Notes: generated from the letters alone by a model not told the origin. A stretch of DNA of 64,000 nucleotides from Brevibacterium senegalense (GCF_000285835.1 NZ_HE978600.1:97102-161101), one strand, 5' to 3'; positions 24,010-33,365 are shown, counted from the first letter of the stretch. Program-made: numbers and translations.

Positions 24010-26277
24010 ATGGGTTTCCTCTCTCGACTGCTCAACCGTCCAGGAGCGCAGGCCGACAGGCGTGTCGGATGGTTCGATCGCGCACAGGCCGACCTCGACC
24101 GCCACGGTGAGGAGTACGCGCAGCAGACCGATGCGGAGCTGTCGGAGACCGCGCGCACGCTCTTCGAGACCGGCGGTCGCGAGGACCAGCTGGTCCGCTT
24201 CGCGGCACTCGCCCGCGAGGCGGCGGAACGCGCACTGGGAGAGCGTCCCTACGACCCGCAGCTGCGCGGACTCATCGGCCTGCTGGACGGCACGATCGTG
24301 CAGATGCTCACCGGCGAGGGGAAGACCCTCGTGGGTGCGCTGGCCGCTGCGGGCTACGCCCTGCAGGGCCGCCGCGTACACGTCGTGAGCGTGAATGACT
24401 ACCTGGCGGTCCGTGACCGCGACTGGATGGGACCGCTCTTCGACCTCCTGGGCGTGAGCGCCGATTCCGTGTCCGGTGCGAAGTCCGACGAGCAGCGCCG
24501 TGAGGCCTATCGCGCCGAGGTCGTCTACGGGTCCGTCTCCGAGATCGGCTTCGACGTCCTGCGGGACCGCTTCCGGCTGCCGGACGAGGACGTCCGGGTC
24601 GAGGCTCGCGATGTCGTCATCGTCGACGAGGCGGACTCCGTCCTCATCGACGAGGCCCGCGTGCCGCTCGTGCTGGCGGGGTCGACGATCCGCGAGGAGG
24701 CCGATCGGCGCATCGCCCGCCTCGTGGCGCAGCTGGATGCCCAGACGCACATCGAGGTGAGCGAGGACCGCCGGTCCGTCGCCCTCTCCCCCGCGGGCAT
24801 CGACGAGGTCGAGCGGATCCTCGACGTCGAGCTCTACGGCGACGACGCGCAGACGCTGGCCGCCGTCAACATCGCGCTCTACGCGCGCATGCTCGTCCAC
24901 CGCGACGTCGACTACCTCGTGAGCGACGGCGAGATCCGGCTCATCGACGCGGCCCGCGGTCGCGTCGCGCAGCTGCAGCGCTGGCCGGACGGGCTGCAGG
25001 CCGCGGTCGAGGCGAAGGAGAGCCTCGAGACCTCGACGAGCGGGGAGATCCTCGACCAGATGACCGTCGAGGAGCTCATCCACTCCTACACGCGCGTGTG
25101 CGGCATGACCGGCACCGCGCTGGCCGTGGGCGAGGACCTGCGCGAGTTCTACTCGCTCGAGATCGTCGCGGTCGACCCGCACGAGCCCGTCATCCGCGTC
25201 GATGAGCCGGACCGCCTCTTCACGTACCAGGAGTCGAAGGAGCGGGCGATCGTCGAGGAGGTCGCCCGCGCCCACGCGGCGGACCGCCCGGTCCTCGTGG
25301 GCACCCGCTCGGTGGCGGAGAGCGAATCGCTGGCCGCACGACTGCGCGAGCGCGGCATCGAGTGCGAGGTCCTCAATGCGAAGGACGACACGCGCGAGGC
25401 GCAGATCATCGCGGGCGCCGGCCGGGCCGGGGCCGTCACGGTGTCGACGCAGATGGCCGGCCGCGGCACGGACATCCGGCTGGGTGACGCGGACGTGGCC
25501 GACGCCGGCGGACTCCTCGTCATCGGTGCGGGCCGCTACGAGTCCTCGCGCCTGGACGACCAGCTGCGCGGCCGTGCGGGCCGCCAGGGCGATCCGGGCA
25601 GCTCCGTCTTCTTCACGAGCCTCGAGGACGAGCTCATGAGCCGCGTGCCGGAGGCGCAGCGCTTCCTCGAGGAGGGCGACGAGACCGGCCTCATCACGGC
25701 GAAGCGCGCGGCACTGCTCGTCGAGCACGCGCAGCGGATGGCGGAGGGCGAGAACACCGCCGTCCACCGCGACACGTGGCGCTTCAACGAGCTCATGGCG
25801 CAGCAGCGACAGCTCGTCCTCGACCGCCGCGACGAGGTGCGCACCGGTGCCCGCGGACCGCAGGAGGTCCGCGACCTGCTGGCGGACGACCGCGTCGCGG
25901 AGATCGAGGAGCAGACGTCGGCGGACATCCTCGACGAGGCGATCCGCGACCTGCTGCTGTTCGCGATCGACGAGCGCTGGGTCGAGCACCTCGCGTACCT
26001 CAACGACCTGCGCGAGGGCATCCACCTGCGCACCCTGGCGCGCGAGAAGCCCCACGAGGCGTTCAACGCGGAGTCGATCGAGGCGTTCGCGACGTTCTGG
26101 GACGACGTCCTCGACCGGGCGCGGACCGTGCTCGTCGAGGCGGAGCCGGGAGAGGACGGCCTGGATCTGCCGGCGCACGGCCTCAAGCGGCCGTCGTCCA
26201 CGTGGACCTACCTCACGACGGAGAACGTGTTCGGCTCCGATCTCGAGTCCGTCGTCAAGCGCATCCGCCGCGACTGA
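24010..26277 (+). CDS. secA2: Accessory Sec translocase ATPase SecA2
   Basis: The 755-residue ATPase has all core SecA motifs: QMLTGEGKTLVGALAA (Walker A), VHVVSVNDYLAVRDRDWMGPL, VVIVDEADSVLIDEAR (Walker B), the preprotein-binding insert, CGMTGTA, VSTQMAGRGTDIRLG and LRGRAGRQGDPGSS. It is shorter than housekeeping SecA (about 840-950 residues) and lacks the C-terminal zinc-binding tail, which points to the SecA2 paralogue that exports a small set of proteins in actinobacteria. Its own leaderless promoter is likely. It converges with helY; two hairpins separate the stops. Confidence 0.9.
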   Translation: MGFLSRLLNRPGAQADRRVGWFDRAQADLDRHGEEYAQQTDAELSETARTLFETGGREDQLVRFAALAREAAERALGERPYDPQLRGLIGLLDGTIVQMLTGEGKTLVGALAAAGYALQGRRVHVVSVNDYLAVRDRDWMGPLFDLLGVSADSVSGAKSDEQRREAYRAEVVYGSVSEIGFDVLRDRFRLPDEDVRVEARDVVIVDEADSVLIDEARVPLVLAGSTIREEADRRIARLVAQLDAQTHIEVSEDRRSVALSPAGIDEVERILDVELYGDDAQTLAAVNIALYARMLVHRDVDYLVSDGEIRLIDAARGRVAQLQRWPDGLQAAVEAKESLETSTSGEILDQMTVEELIHSYTRVCGMTGTALAVGEDLREFYSLEIVAVDPHEPVIRVDEPDRLFTYQESKERAIVEEVARAHAADRPVLVGTRSVAESESLAARLRERGIECEVLNAKDDTREAQIIAGAGRAGAVTVSTQMAGRGTDIRLGDADVADAGGLLVIGAGRYESSRLDDQLRGRAGRQGDPGSSVFFTSLEDELMSRVPEAQRFLEEGDETGLITAKRAALLVEHAQRMAEGENTAVHRDTWRFNELMAQQRQLVLDRRDEVRTGARGPQEVRDLLADDRVAEIEEQTSADILDEAIRDLLLFAIDERWVEHLAYLNDLREGIHLRTLAREKPHEAFNAESIEAFATFWDDVLDRARTVLVEAEPGEDGLDLPAHGLKRPSSTWTYLTTENVFGSDLESVVKRIRRD

Positions 26278-26286
26278 CCTGCGGCA

Positions 26287-26332
26287 CCGGCGGCCCCGTG
26301 GGGCCGCCACCGGGTCGCAGTCGGACTGCGAC
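26287..26332. terminator. Two tandem hairpins between secA2 and helY
   Basis: First GGCGGCCCC-GT-GGGGCCGCC (26289-26308), flanked by CCGG on both sides. Second GTCGCAGT-CGG-ACTGCGAC (26314-26332), 3 bases before the helY stop. Confidence 0.72.
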
Positions 26333-26335
26333 GCA

Positions 26336-28999
26336 TCATTCCGCGACGACGCCGCGGCGGATCGACTCCGCCGCGCGGCGCACGCGCACCGCGGTCGCCG
26401 GCTCGCACACGTCCGCGATCTGTCCCAGGACATCGAGGGTCTGCTTCGCCCAGCGCACGAAATCGCCGGCGGCGATCCCCGCGCCCTTGAGCGTCGCGGT
26501 GAGCGAATCGCCCTCCGTCCAGCGGTAGAGGAGGCGGCCGATCCCGAAGTCCGGCTCCGGCGTCCGGGACAGCCGCGCGGAGCCCTCGAGCTCGGAGACG
26601 GTCCGCCACAGCCCGTGGACGTCGAGGACAGCGGCGTCCAGCGACGCGGTGGGCATGCGCGGCAGCCCGAACGAGTCCTGCTGGCGCGCGCTGTAGACGA
26701 GGCCCGAGGCCAGTGCGGCGATCTCCGGTTCGCTGAGCGCGTCGAAGACGCCGCCGCGCACCGCGAGCGCCGTCACGAGGTCGCGCTCCCCGTAGATCCG
26801 ACGCAGGACCCGCCCGTCGGGCAGGAAGCCCACGGAGGTGAGCACGTCGCACACCCGCTCGAAGACGAGCGCGATCGACGTCGTCCGGCTGTCGATCTTC
26901 GCCCGCAGCGCGGCGGTCTCCGCTTCGAGCCGGTCCGCCCGCTCCGCCCACCGCGCGTGGTGCTCGCGATCGGGGCAGGAGTGGCACGGATGCGCGCGGA
27001 TCGCGCCGCGCAGCTCCTCGACGCGCGGTGACGCGGAGGACGACGGGCTGTCGCCGTCGCGCGCCTGCTGCGCCTGGGCCTGCGCGGTCGTGGGGTCGGT
27101 GACGCGGCCGTCGGCCAGCGCCTCCGCGAGCGTGTCCCCCAGGCGCCTGCGCTGCTCCGCGACGCGGTGGTTGAACTTCTTGGGCATCTTGACCCGGCCC
27201 AGCTTGAGCGCGGGCTCCGTCACCTCGTGGGGGCGCAGGTGCCACACGCGCCCGGTCTCCGACAGCACGGAGGGCAGGCGGGTGTCGCCGTCGCGGCGCT
27301 GCAGCGGGCTCAGGACGACACTGGCGCCCAGCGAGCGCTTCGACGGCAGGGTCACGACATCGCCCACCCGCAGCAGTCCCAGGGACTCGATGACATCGCG
27401 CTGGCGGGCCTTCGTCCGGGTCCGACGCTGGCGCTTCTCCTCGACGGACAGCTCGCGGCGCAGTCGGGCGTACTCCCCGAAGTCGCCGCGGTCGCAGGCC
27501 ATCGACTCCCGGTAGCCGGCGATGCCCTCCTCGTTGCGGCGCAGCTTCCGGGCGAGACCCACGACGGCGGTGTCCGCCTGGAACTGCGCGAACGAGGTCT
27601 CGAGGACCCGGCCTGCGGACTCGCGGTCCATCCGGTCCAGCAGGTTCGCCGCCATGTTGTACGTGGGCACGAACTGACTGCGCAGCGCGTACGTGCGCTT
27701 CGAGGCCAGCGCTGCGATGTCCGCGACGTCCAGGCCGGACTGCCACACGACGACCGCGTGCCCCTCCGTGTCGATGCCGCGGCGGCCGGCCCGACCGGTC
27801 AGCTGGGTGTACTCCCCCGGCGTGATCTGGACGTGCGCCTCGCCGTTGAACTTCACGAGCTTCTCCAGCACGACGGTGCGCGCGGGCATGTTGATCCCCA
27901 GCGCCAGGGTCTCCGTCGCGAACACCGCACGCAGGTGGCCGGCCGCGAAGAGCTCCTCGACGAGCTCCTTGAACTGCGGGATCATCCCCGCGTGGTGGGC
28001 GGCGAAGCCGTGCAGCAGTCCGGACGAGAAGGTGCCGAAGCCCAGGATGCCCAGGTCCTCGCGGGGCATCTGCGCGACGAGCGCGTCGAGGCGCTCCTCG
28101 ATCGCCCGCTTCTCCTCGTCCGTCGTGAGATCGATGCCGTGGGTCAGCAGCTGCTCGACCGCCTCGTCGCAGCCGTTGCGCGAGAAGATGAAGAAGATCG
28201 CCGGCAGGAGGTTCTCCTCCTCCAGCCGCTCGAGGATCTGCAGGCGGGAGGTCCGCGGCACGCGCGCCGGGGGCCGTCTGCGGCCCCGTCCGCCCCCGCG
28301 CTGACCGCGGTTCTCGACCGAGCGGATCGCCCGGATGAGGTCCGGGTCCGGCTCCGTCGTCGAGCCCGCCCGGAAGAGCCGGTTGATGCGTCCGTCGACC
28401 AGCACGTGGTTGTGGAGGGGGACGGGCCGGTGCTCGGTCACGACGACGTCCAGCTGGCCGCGGACCTCGCGCAGCCACGCGCCGAACTCCTCCGTGTTCG
28501 ACACCGTCGCGGACAGCCCCACGATCCGCACGTGCGCGGGGAGGTGGATGATGACCTCCTCCCACACGGGGCCGCGGAAGCGGTCCGCCAGGTAGTGGAC
28601 CTCGTCGAGGACGACGAACCCCAGGGCGGCGAGGTCGTCGCCCGAGTGGAGCATGTTCCGCAGCACCTCGGTCGTCATGACGACGATGGGGGCAGACCGG
28701 TTGATGGACGTGTCACCCGTCAGGAGGCCCACCTGGTCGGCACCGAAGTCGCGGACGAAATCCGCGTACTTCTGGTTGCTGAGCGCCTTGATGGGCGAGG
28801 TGTAGAACACCCGGACGCCGCGATGGCGGGCCAGGGCGACGGCGAACTGCGCGATGACGGTCTTGCCGGCACCCGTGGGGGCCGCCACCAGCACGGACCG
28901 GTCCTCCAGGAGGTCCTGGCAGGCGGTCCGCTGGAAGCGGTCGAGCCGGAACCCCAGCTCCGCCTGGAACCCGTCCAGCAGGTCGTGCGTTTCGGTCAC
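26336..28999 (-). CDS. helY: HelY, Ski2/Mtr4-like DEVH-box helicase
   Basis: The 887-residue superfamily 2 helicase shows: APTGAGKTVIAQFAVA (motif I), YTSPIKALSNQKYADF (Ia), VVLDEVHYLADRFRG (II, DEVH), GLSATVSNTEEFGAWL (III), PAIFFIFSRNGCDEAV (IV) and QLTGRAGRRGIDTEG (VI). A long C-terminal part resembles the rRNA-processing arch/DSHCT region of Mtr4 and Ski2. The cellular role is probably RNA processing, by family only. The GTG start has a GAGGAGG site and lies 4 bases after tatC, so tatA-tatC-helY form an operon, the same order as M. tuberculosis Rv2094c-Rv2092c. Confidence 0.94.
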   Translation of the reverse strand: MTETHDLLDGFQAELGFRLDRFQRTACQDLLEDRSVLVAAPTGAGKTVIAQFAVALARHRGVRVFYTSPIKALSNQKYADFVRDFGADQVGLLTGDTSINRSAPIVVMTTEVLRNMLHSGDDLAALGFVVLDEVHYLADRFRGPVWEEVIIHLPAHVRIVGLSATVSNTEEFGAWLREVRGQLDVVVTEHRPVPLHNHVLVDGRINRLFRAGSTTEPDPDLIRAIRSVENRGQRGGGRGRRRPPARVPRTSRLQILERLEEENLLPAIFFIFSRNGCDEAVEQLLTHGIDLTTDEEKRAIEERLDALVAQMPREDLGILGFGTFSSGLLHGFAAHHAGMIPQFKELVEELFAAGHLRAVFATETLALGINMPARTVVLEKLVKFNGEAHVQITPGEYTQLTGRAGRRGIDTEGHAVVVWQSGLDVADIAALASKRTYALRSQFVPTYNMAANLLDRMDRESAGRVLETSFAQFQADTAVVGLARKLRRNEEGIAGYRESMACDRGDFGEYARLRRELSVEEKRQRRTRTKARQRDVIESLGLLRVGDVVTLPSKRSLGASVVLSPLQRRDGDTRLPSVLSETGRVWHLRPHEVTEPALKLGRVKMPKKFNHRVAEQRRRLGDTLAEALADGRVTDPTTAQAQAQQARDGDSPSSSASPRVEELRGAIRAHPCHSCPDREHHARWAERADRLEAETAALRAKIDSRTTSIALVFERVCDVLTSVGFLPDGRVLRRIYGERDLVTALAVRGGVFDALSEPEIAALASGLVYSARQQDSFGLPRMPTASLDAAVLDVHGLWRTVSELEGSARLSRTPEPDFGIGRLLYRWTEGDSLTATLKGAGIAAGDFVRWAKQTLDVLGQIADVCEPATAVRVRRAAESIRRGVVAE

Positions 29000-29003
29000 G
29001 CGC

Positions 29004-29822
29004 TCAGTCCTCCTCCGGGTCGACCCACAGGCCCTCCCTCATGAGCTTCCGCTTCCGGCGCCGGTCGCCCAGGAGGCAGACGATCCACGCCGCGAAGAAC
29101 AGCGCGAGCATGGGGATGACGAGGAAGAACATGGAGATCGCGTCCGGCGCCGGTGTCGCGATCGCGGCGAACACGAAGACGATGAGGACGACGATGCGCC
29201 AGGACTTCCGGATGCGGTCCGCGGACAGGATGCCCAGCATGTTGAGGCCCACCATGATGACCGGCAGCACGAACGCCAGGCCGAACACCACGATGATGAT
29301 CATGACGAAGGAGAGGTACTCCTGCGCCGGGATGATGTTGCTCGCCCCCTCCGGGGTGAACGCCGTGAGCGCCCGCACCGCGTTGGGGAGGGCGAAGAAC
29401 GCGAGGCACGCGCCGCCCAGGAACAGCGGGATCGACACGAGGACGAAGCCCAGCGTGTAGCGCTTCTCCGTCTTCGTGAGTCCGGGCACGATGAACGCCC
29501 ACAGCTGCTGGATCCACACCGGCGACGACAGGATGAGGCCGATGAAGAGCGACACCTTGACCTTCATGTCGAACGGCGAGGCGACGCCCGCGTAGTTGAG
29601 CTCCGCGACGCGCCCCTCCTGCGCCGCGATCTCCTCGACCGGCAACTGGAGGATCGCCAGCACGGGGTCGTAGAGGATCCAGCCCGCCACCGCCGCGAGC
29701 ACCAGCGCGACGGCGCAGACGATCATCCGGTTGCGGAACTCGATGAGGTGCTCCGACAGCGGCATGCGCCGCTCCGGATCCTTCTTCGACCTCTTCCAGC
29801 TCCGTGGGTTCTGCTGCTCCAC
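29004..29822 (-). CDS. tatC: Twin-arginine translocase subunit TatC
   Basis: The 272-residue membrane protein is the signal-peptide receptor of the Tat pathway for folded proteins. MPLSEHLIEFRNRMIVCAVAL carries the conserved N-terminal motif and first membrane helix. SPVWIQQLWAFIVPGLTKTEKRY, a periplasmic glutamate region, and four further hydrophobic segments follow, giving the usual six helices. The open frame begins with GTG at 29822; an ATG at 29765 with a GGAG site directly before MPLSEHL is a possible alternative. It lies 20 bases after tatA and 4 before helY. Confidence 0.94.
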   Translation of the reverse strand: MEQQNPRSWKRSKKDPERRMPLSEHLIEFRNRMIVCAVALVLAAVAGWILYDPVLAILQLPVEEIAAQEGRVAELNYAGVASPFDMKVKVSLFIGLILSSPVWIQQLWAFIVPGLTKTEKRYTLGFVLVSIPLFLGGACLAFFALPNAVRALTAFTPEGASNIIPAQEYLSFVMIIIVVFGLAFVLPVIMVGLNMLGILSADRIRKSWRIVVLIVFVFAAIATPAPDAISMFFLVIPMLALFFAAWIVCLLGDRRRKRKLMREGLWVDPEED

Positions 29823-29842
29823 CAGATCCGTGGCCCGTGCGC

Positions 29843-30130
29843 TCAGGAGCGTCGCGTCGAGTCGTCGTCGGTCTGCGGATCGGCCTGCTGCGCGGACCCG
29901 CCGGTCACGTCGTCGACGGTGGGCGCGGACGACCGCTCCTGGATCTGGCGCGGGGCCTCCTCCGACCCGCCGGCGTCCTTGTCCTTGTCCGTGCGCAGAT
30001 CATCCACCTCGGACTTGAACACCTTGAGCGACTTGCCGATGTTCTTCGCGATCATCGGCAGCTTCGGCGCACCGAAGATGAGGAGGATCACGATGACGAG
30101 GATGATGATGTGGATGGGCTCCGGGCGCAT
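29843..30130 (-). CDS. tatA: Sec-independent translocase subunit TatA
   Basis: The 95-residue protein has one N-terminal membrane helix (MRPEPIHIIILVIVILLIFG) followed by the short amphipathic helix APKLPMIAKNIGKSLKVFKSE, the TatA/E signature, and a long acidic, Ser/Gln-rich tail facing the cytoplasm. It polymerises to form the Tat pore. The ATG has an AAGGAG site 5 bases away. The gene starts the tatA-tatC-helY run, 32 bases after pafC. Confidence 0.94.
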   Translation of the reverse strand: MRPEPIHIIILVIVILLIFGAPKLPMIAKNIGKSLKVFKSEVDDLRTDKDKDAGGSEEAPRQIQERSSAPTVDDVTGGSAQQADPQTDDDSTRRS

Positions 30131-30162
30131 GAAGGCTCCTTGGGTCGATGCTGGGGACCAGT

Positions 30163-31161
30163 CTAGTCCTTCGCCCCGTGCTCCTCCTGTGCGGGAGGGT
30201 CGGCGCGGTCGTAGAGCGCCAGCGCCGCGCGTGTCGCCTGCAGCGCGGAGGAGACGACGGACTCGGGGCGCGCCTCCCGGACGCCGGCACCGTGCGCGGT
30301 CAGCAGGCGGACCGCCCACGCGCGTCCCGCCTGCGGGAGCGACACGGCGACCGAGCCGGGGCCTCGGGCGTCGTCGACGCGGGTGCCGCCCTGTGCGGCA
30401 GGATCCAGTTCGTCGGCCAGCCACGCGGCCTCCGGGGAGAGCACGAGGTCGAGGCCCGTGTCCTCCTGCGCGGACGCCGCCGTCGCGCCGTTCCCCGCCG
30501 GTGCGGCGGCACCGTCCGTGAGCACGGACGCCGCGGCGGGCGTCGCGCTGCGGATGCGGTCGACGGCGAAGGAGCGGTCACCGCCGGCGGTGAGGCAGTG
30601 CGCGTCGAGGTACCAGACGCGCCCCAGGCGCAGACGCAGCGGCCGGATCGTCCGCCGGGTCAGCTCGTCGCGGGCCGGCACGTAGTAGTCGATGTCGAGG
30701 GTCTCCCCCGTCTCGATCGCCGCGCGCACCGTCGCGGCCAGGTCGGCCGGGATCCGCGGCGGGGCGGCATCGACGGCGGTGCCCGGGACCTCGCCCGCGG
30801 CGGTCGCGAGCTTCGCCCGCACGGACGCGAGGACCTCCGGCTCCGCCTGCCGGGCGGAGTCGAGGTAGTCGAGCGCCAGCAGCAGGCCGCCCGCCTCGTG
30901 GGCGCTCAGCCGGACCGGGACGGACACCTCGTCCGCGTTGCCCACGAAGACGGCGCCGCTGCCCCATTCGGCCTCGATGAGGTCGTCCGGCATGTGCCCG
31001 GGCCGGCCGGTCACGAAGAGGAGCTCGAGGTCGTCGACGATCTGCGCGCGGGGCACCCCGAAGTGGGCGGCGACCTCGTCGAGGTCCGTGCCCGGCCGCC
31101 GGGTCAGGTACGGGACGAGCCCCAGCAGGCGGGACAGGCGGTCCTGGGCGCGCTCAGCCAT
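30163..31161 (-). CDS. pafC: PafC, WYL-domain transcriptional regulator
   Basis: The 332-residue protein has an N-terminal winged helix (RLSRLLGLVPYLTRRPGTDLDEVAAHFGVPRAQIVDDLELLF), then the WYL domain around LDIDYYVPARDELTRRTIRPLRLRLGRVWYLDAHCLTAGGDRSFAVDRI. PafC forms the PafBC heterodimer that activates DNA-damage genes independently of LexA in mycobacteria. The ATG overlaps the end of pafB by 8 bases (ATGGCTGA), indicating coupled translation and equal amounts. Its companion arrangement with proteasome genes is standard in actinobacteria. Confidence 0.92.
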   Translation of the reverse strand: MAERAQDRLSRLLGLVPYLTRRPGTDLDEVAAHFGVPRAQIVDDLELLFVTGRPGHMPDDLIEAEWGSGAVFVGNADEVSVPVRLSAHEAGGLLLALDYLDSARQAEPEVLASVRAKLATAAGEVPGTAVDAAPPRIPADLAATVRAAIETGETLDIDYYVPARDELTRRTIRPLRLRLGRVWYLDAHCLTAGGDRSFAVDRIRSATPAAASVLTDGAAAPAGNGATAASAQEDTGLDLVLSPEAAWLADELDPAAQGGTRVDDARGPGSVAVSLPQAGRAWAVRLLTAHGAGVREARPESVVSSALQATRAALALYDRADPPAQEEHGAKD

Positions 31162-32212
31162 CGTGGGCCTCCTCCAGGGCGGCGGCGGTGCGCCGCAGCA
31201 GATCGACGTGGGTGCGCAGGAGGGCGTGGGGCCCCAGCACGACGACGGACGGCGAGAAGTCCAGCAGGCGGTGGGCGAAGGCGTCGAGGTCGTCGACGCC
31301 CAGGCTGAGGACGTCCCACCCGGTCGGGATTGTGGGCGATTCCGCGGGCACCGGGGGGACCGTGCCGCGGGCGGCCTCGCGCAGCGGCAGCGCGCGGTCG
31401 GGCGCAACGGCGAGGACGACCTCGTGCGCGGTCGTGCGGCCCCGCCGCCCCGGCTCCCCCACCTGTTCTGGTGCGCGATCCTGCGGCAGGTGCGCGGCCG
31501 CGCTGAAGTCCTCCGGGATGCGGTAGTCGCCGTCGCGGCGGCGGGGCGCACGGCTGACCCGGCCGGTGATGCGGGAGAGCCGGAACGTGCGCAGCGCGTC
31601 GCGGTCGACATCGCGGCCCACCACATACGACCGGTCGCCGCGGGTCAGGAGGGCGTACGGCTCGAGGGTCCGGCGCGCGGGTTCGCGGCCGGGCGGACGG
31701 TAGTCGAAGACGACGCAGCGGCGGTCCGCGACCGCCCGCAGCAGGCCGGCGAACGCCGTCCCCGCGACCGTCGTGGGGACCTGGGCCTCGACCTCCCGGT
31801 CTGCGGCGGGGGCTTCGAAGCCCTCCCCCAGCCCGCGCAGCTTGTTGAGGGCGCTGCGGGCGTCCGCGGCCAGGGCAGTGCCGGACAGGAGCGACTGCGC
31901 GACGGAGACGACCGCGGCCTCGGCGGGGGTGAAGTCGAGACGGGTGAGCGCGTAGCCCTCGTCCTCGATCCGGTAGCCGTAGCCGGTGTCGCCCGTGAAC
32001 GGGTCGTCCCACGCGGTCGAGGAGATCGCGATGCCCAGCTCCTCGAGGGTCGCCTTGTCGCGGGAGAACTGGCGGTCGAAGGCGACGTCGTCCAGCTGCG
32101 CGTACTCCTCGATGCTGCGGCGCAGCTGATCCCTGTCCGTCCAGCCGCGCGCTGCGCGCAGGGCGATGAGCAGGTTCATGAGCCGCTCGGTCTGACGTCG
32201 CTCTCGTGACAC
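31154..32212 (-). CDS. pafB: PafB, WYL-domain transcriptional regulator
   Basis: The 352-residue protein begins VSRERRQTERLMNLLIALRAARG, a typical PafB start, followed by a winged helix (DQLRRSIEEYAQLDDVAFDRQFSRDKATLEELG) and a WYL domain (RCVVFDYRPPGREPARRTLEPYALLTRGDRSYVVGRDVDR). With PafC it makes the DNA-damage-responsive activator. The GTG at 32212 is chosen over an upstream ATG because TACTGT on the minus strand is exactly 7 bases before it, a leaderless start. That -10 overlaps the -10 of the divergent DUF3866 gene; the two start codons are only 19 bases apart. Confidence 0.9.
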   Translation of the reverse strand: MSRERRQTERLMNLLIALRAARGWTDRDQLRRSIEEYAQLDDVAFDRQFSRDKATLEELGIAISSTAWDDPFTGDTGYGYRIEDEGYALTRLDFTPAEAAVVSVAQSLLSGTALAADARSALNKLRGLGEGFEAPAADREVEAQVPTTVAGTAFAGLLRAVADRRCVVFDYRPPGREPARRTLEPYALLTRGDRSYVVGRDVDRDALRTFRLSRITGRVSRAPRRRDGDYRIPEDFSAAAHLPQDRAPEQVGEPGRRGRTTAHEVVLAVAPDRALPLREAARGTVPPVPAESPTIPTGWDVLSLGVDDLDAFAHRLLDFSPSVVVLGPHALLRTHVDLLRRTAAALEEAHDG

Positions 32213-32218
32213 GTCCCC

Positions 32219-32225
32219 TACAGTA
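32219..32225. promoter_or_regulatory. Overlapping divergent -10 hexamers of pafB and the DUF3866 gene
   Basis: The 7-base TACAGTA holds TACAGT for the plus strand (7 bases before ATG 32232) and TACTGT for the minus strand (7 bases before GTG 32212). RNA polymerase can probably occupy only one direction at a time. Confidence 0.6.
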
Positions 32226-32231
32226 CTCACC

Positions 32232-33365
32232 ATGATCCACTGGCGTCGCGCGACAGTCCGCGCAGTCCTGTCCGACCGTCCCGGGGCCCGGGAGGTGCGC
32301 GTCGAGCTCCACTCGCCCCTCCCCGCGGTGGACGGCACCCCGCGGGACGGCGACCTCACCGTCCGGGCGCTGGCCTACACGGACCTCGTGGGGGCGCCGG
32401 AGGTGAATGACGCGGTGCTGCTGAACGTGTCCGCGCTGGCACGCCGCCTGGGCACGGGCGGGTTCGCGCTCGTGACGGCGATCCCCGACCGGTTGCCCGC
32501 TGACCCCCCGCCGGGGCCCGGTCACCTCGTGAAGGACCGGTACTCGCCGCTGCAGACGATGGTCCTGGGCGTCGACGACCAGGAGTCGCCGCACCACGAC
32601 GTGCTCGCAGTGGCGGATGGCATGTATGGCACGCCGGTCGTCGTCGCGGACCTCCACTCCGCACTGCCGGCGATCATCGCGGGCGTCCGGGCGGATGCGC
32701 CGGAGGCCCGCATCGCCTACGTCATGACGGACGGGGCGGCGCTGCCGCTGTCGTTCTCGCAGGCGGTCGCGGGGCTGCAGGAGGCGGGCCTGCTGCACAC
32801 GACCGTGACCGTGGGACAGGCGCACGGCGGCGACCTCGAGGCCGTCACGGTGCACACGGGTCTGCTGGCCGCGGTGCACGTGGCGAACGCGGACGTCGTC
32901 ATCGTGTCCCAGGGTCCGGGCAATCTGGGCACGGGGACGCCCTACGGCTTCTCCGGCCTCGTCGTGGGCGATCACCTGAATGCGGCCGCCCTGCTGGGCG
33001 GCACGCCGATCGCCGCACTGCGGATGTCGCAGGCGGATGCGCGGGAGCGCCACCTGGGCATCTCCCACCACACGCTCACGGCCGTGGGACGGGTCGCCCG
33101 ACCGGGCTGCCTCGTCCCGGTCCCCCGGTCGTCATCGCAGGACGCCGCCGAGGCCCCGGTCACCGTCGCGCTGGACGCGCAGCTGCCGCAGCTGGAGACC
33201 GCCGGCCACACGCTCGTCGACGTGTCGACGGACGGGCTGCGGGAGGCGCTGGAGTTCTCGCCGGTGCGCCTGTCGACGATGGGCCGAGGACTGGACGAGG
33301 ACACGATCGCGTTCCTCGCCTCCGCCGCCGCCGGGAGGCTGGCCGCGCAGCGGATCGGGGGCTGA
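32232..33365 (+). CDS. DUF3866 family protein
   Basis: The 377-residue cytoplasmic protein belongs to the DUF3866 group conserved beside pafB in many actinobacteria. Recognisable stretches: VGAPEVNDAVLLNVSALARRLGTGG, GHLVKDRYSPLQTMVLGVDDQES, ADGMYGTPVVVADLHSALPAIIAGV, VIVSQGPGNLGTGTPYGFSG and GISHHTLTAVGRVA. No enzyme fold is certain, though GTPYGFSG-type glycine turns suggest nucleotide or metabolite binding. Its divergent, promoter-sharing position with the damage regulator PafB invites a link to that response, but this is inference. The start is leaderless in type. Confidence 0.85.
   Translation: MIHWRRATVRAVLSDRPGAREVRVELHSPLPAVDGTPRDGDLTVRALAYTDLVGAPEVNDAVLLNVSALARRLGTGGFALVTAIPDRLPADPPPGPGHLVKDRYSPLQTMVLGVDDQESPHHDVLAVADGMYGTPVVVADLHSALPAIIAGVRADAPEARIAYVMTDGAALPLSFSQAVAGLQEAGLLHTTVTVGQAHGGDLEAVTVHTGLLAAVHVANADVVIVSQGPGNLGTGTPYGFSGLVVGDHLNAAALLGGTPIAALRMSQADARERHLGISHHTLTAVGRVARPGCLVPVPRSSSQDAAEAPVTVALDAQLPQLETAGHTLVDVSTDGLREALEFSPVRLSTMGRGLDEDTIAFLASAAAGRLAAQRIGG

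Noticed and set aside
23767..26433. Open frame of 888 codons on the minus strand opposite secA2
   Set aside because: It is an antisense shadow of the GC-rich secA2 frame; it also overlaps the ends of neighbouring genes.
27167..29044. Open frame of 625 codons on the plus strand opposite helY
   Set aside because: Same antisense artefact; the helY motifs on the other strand are complete.
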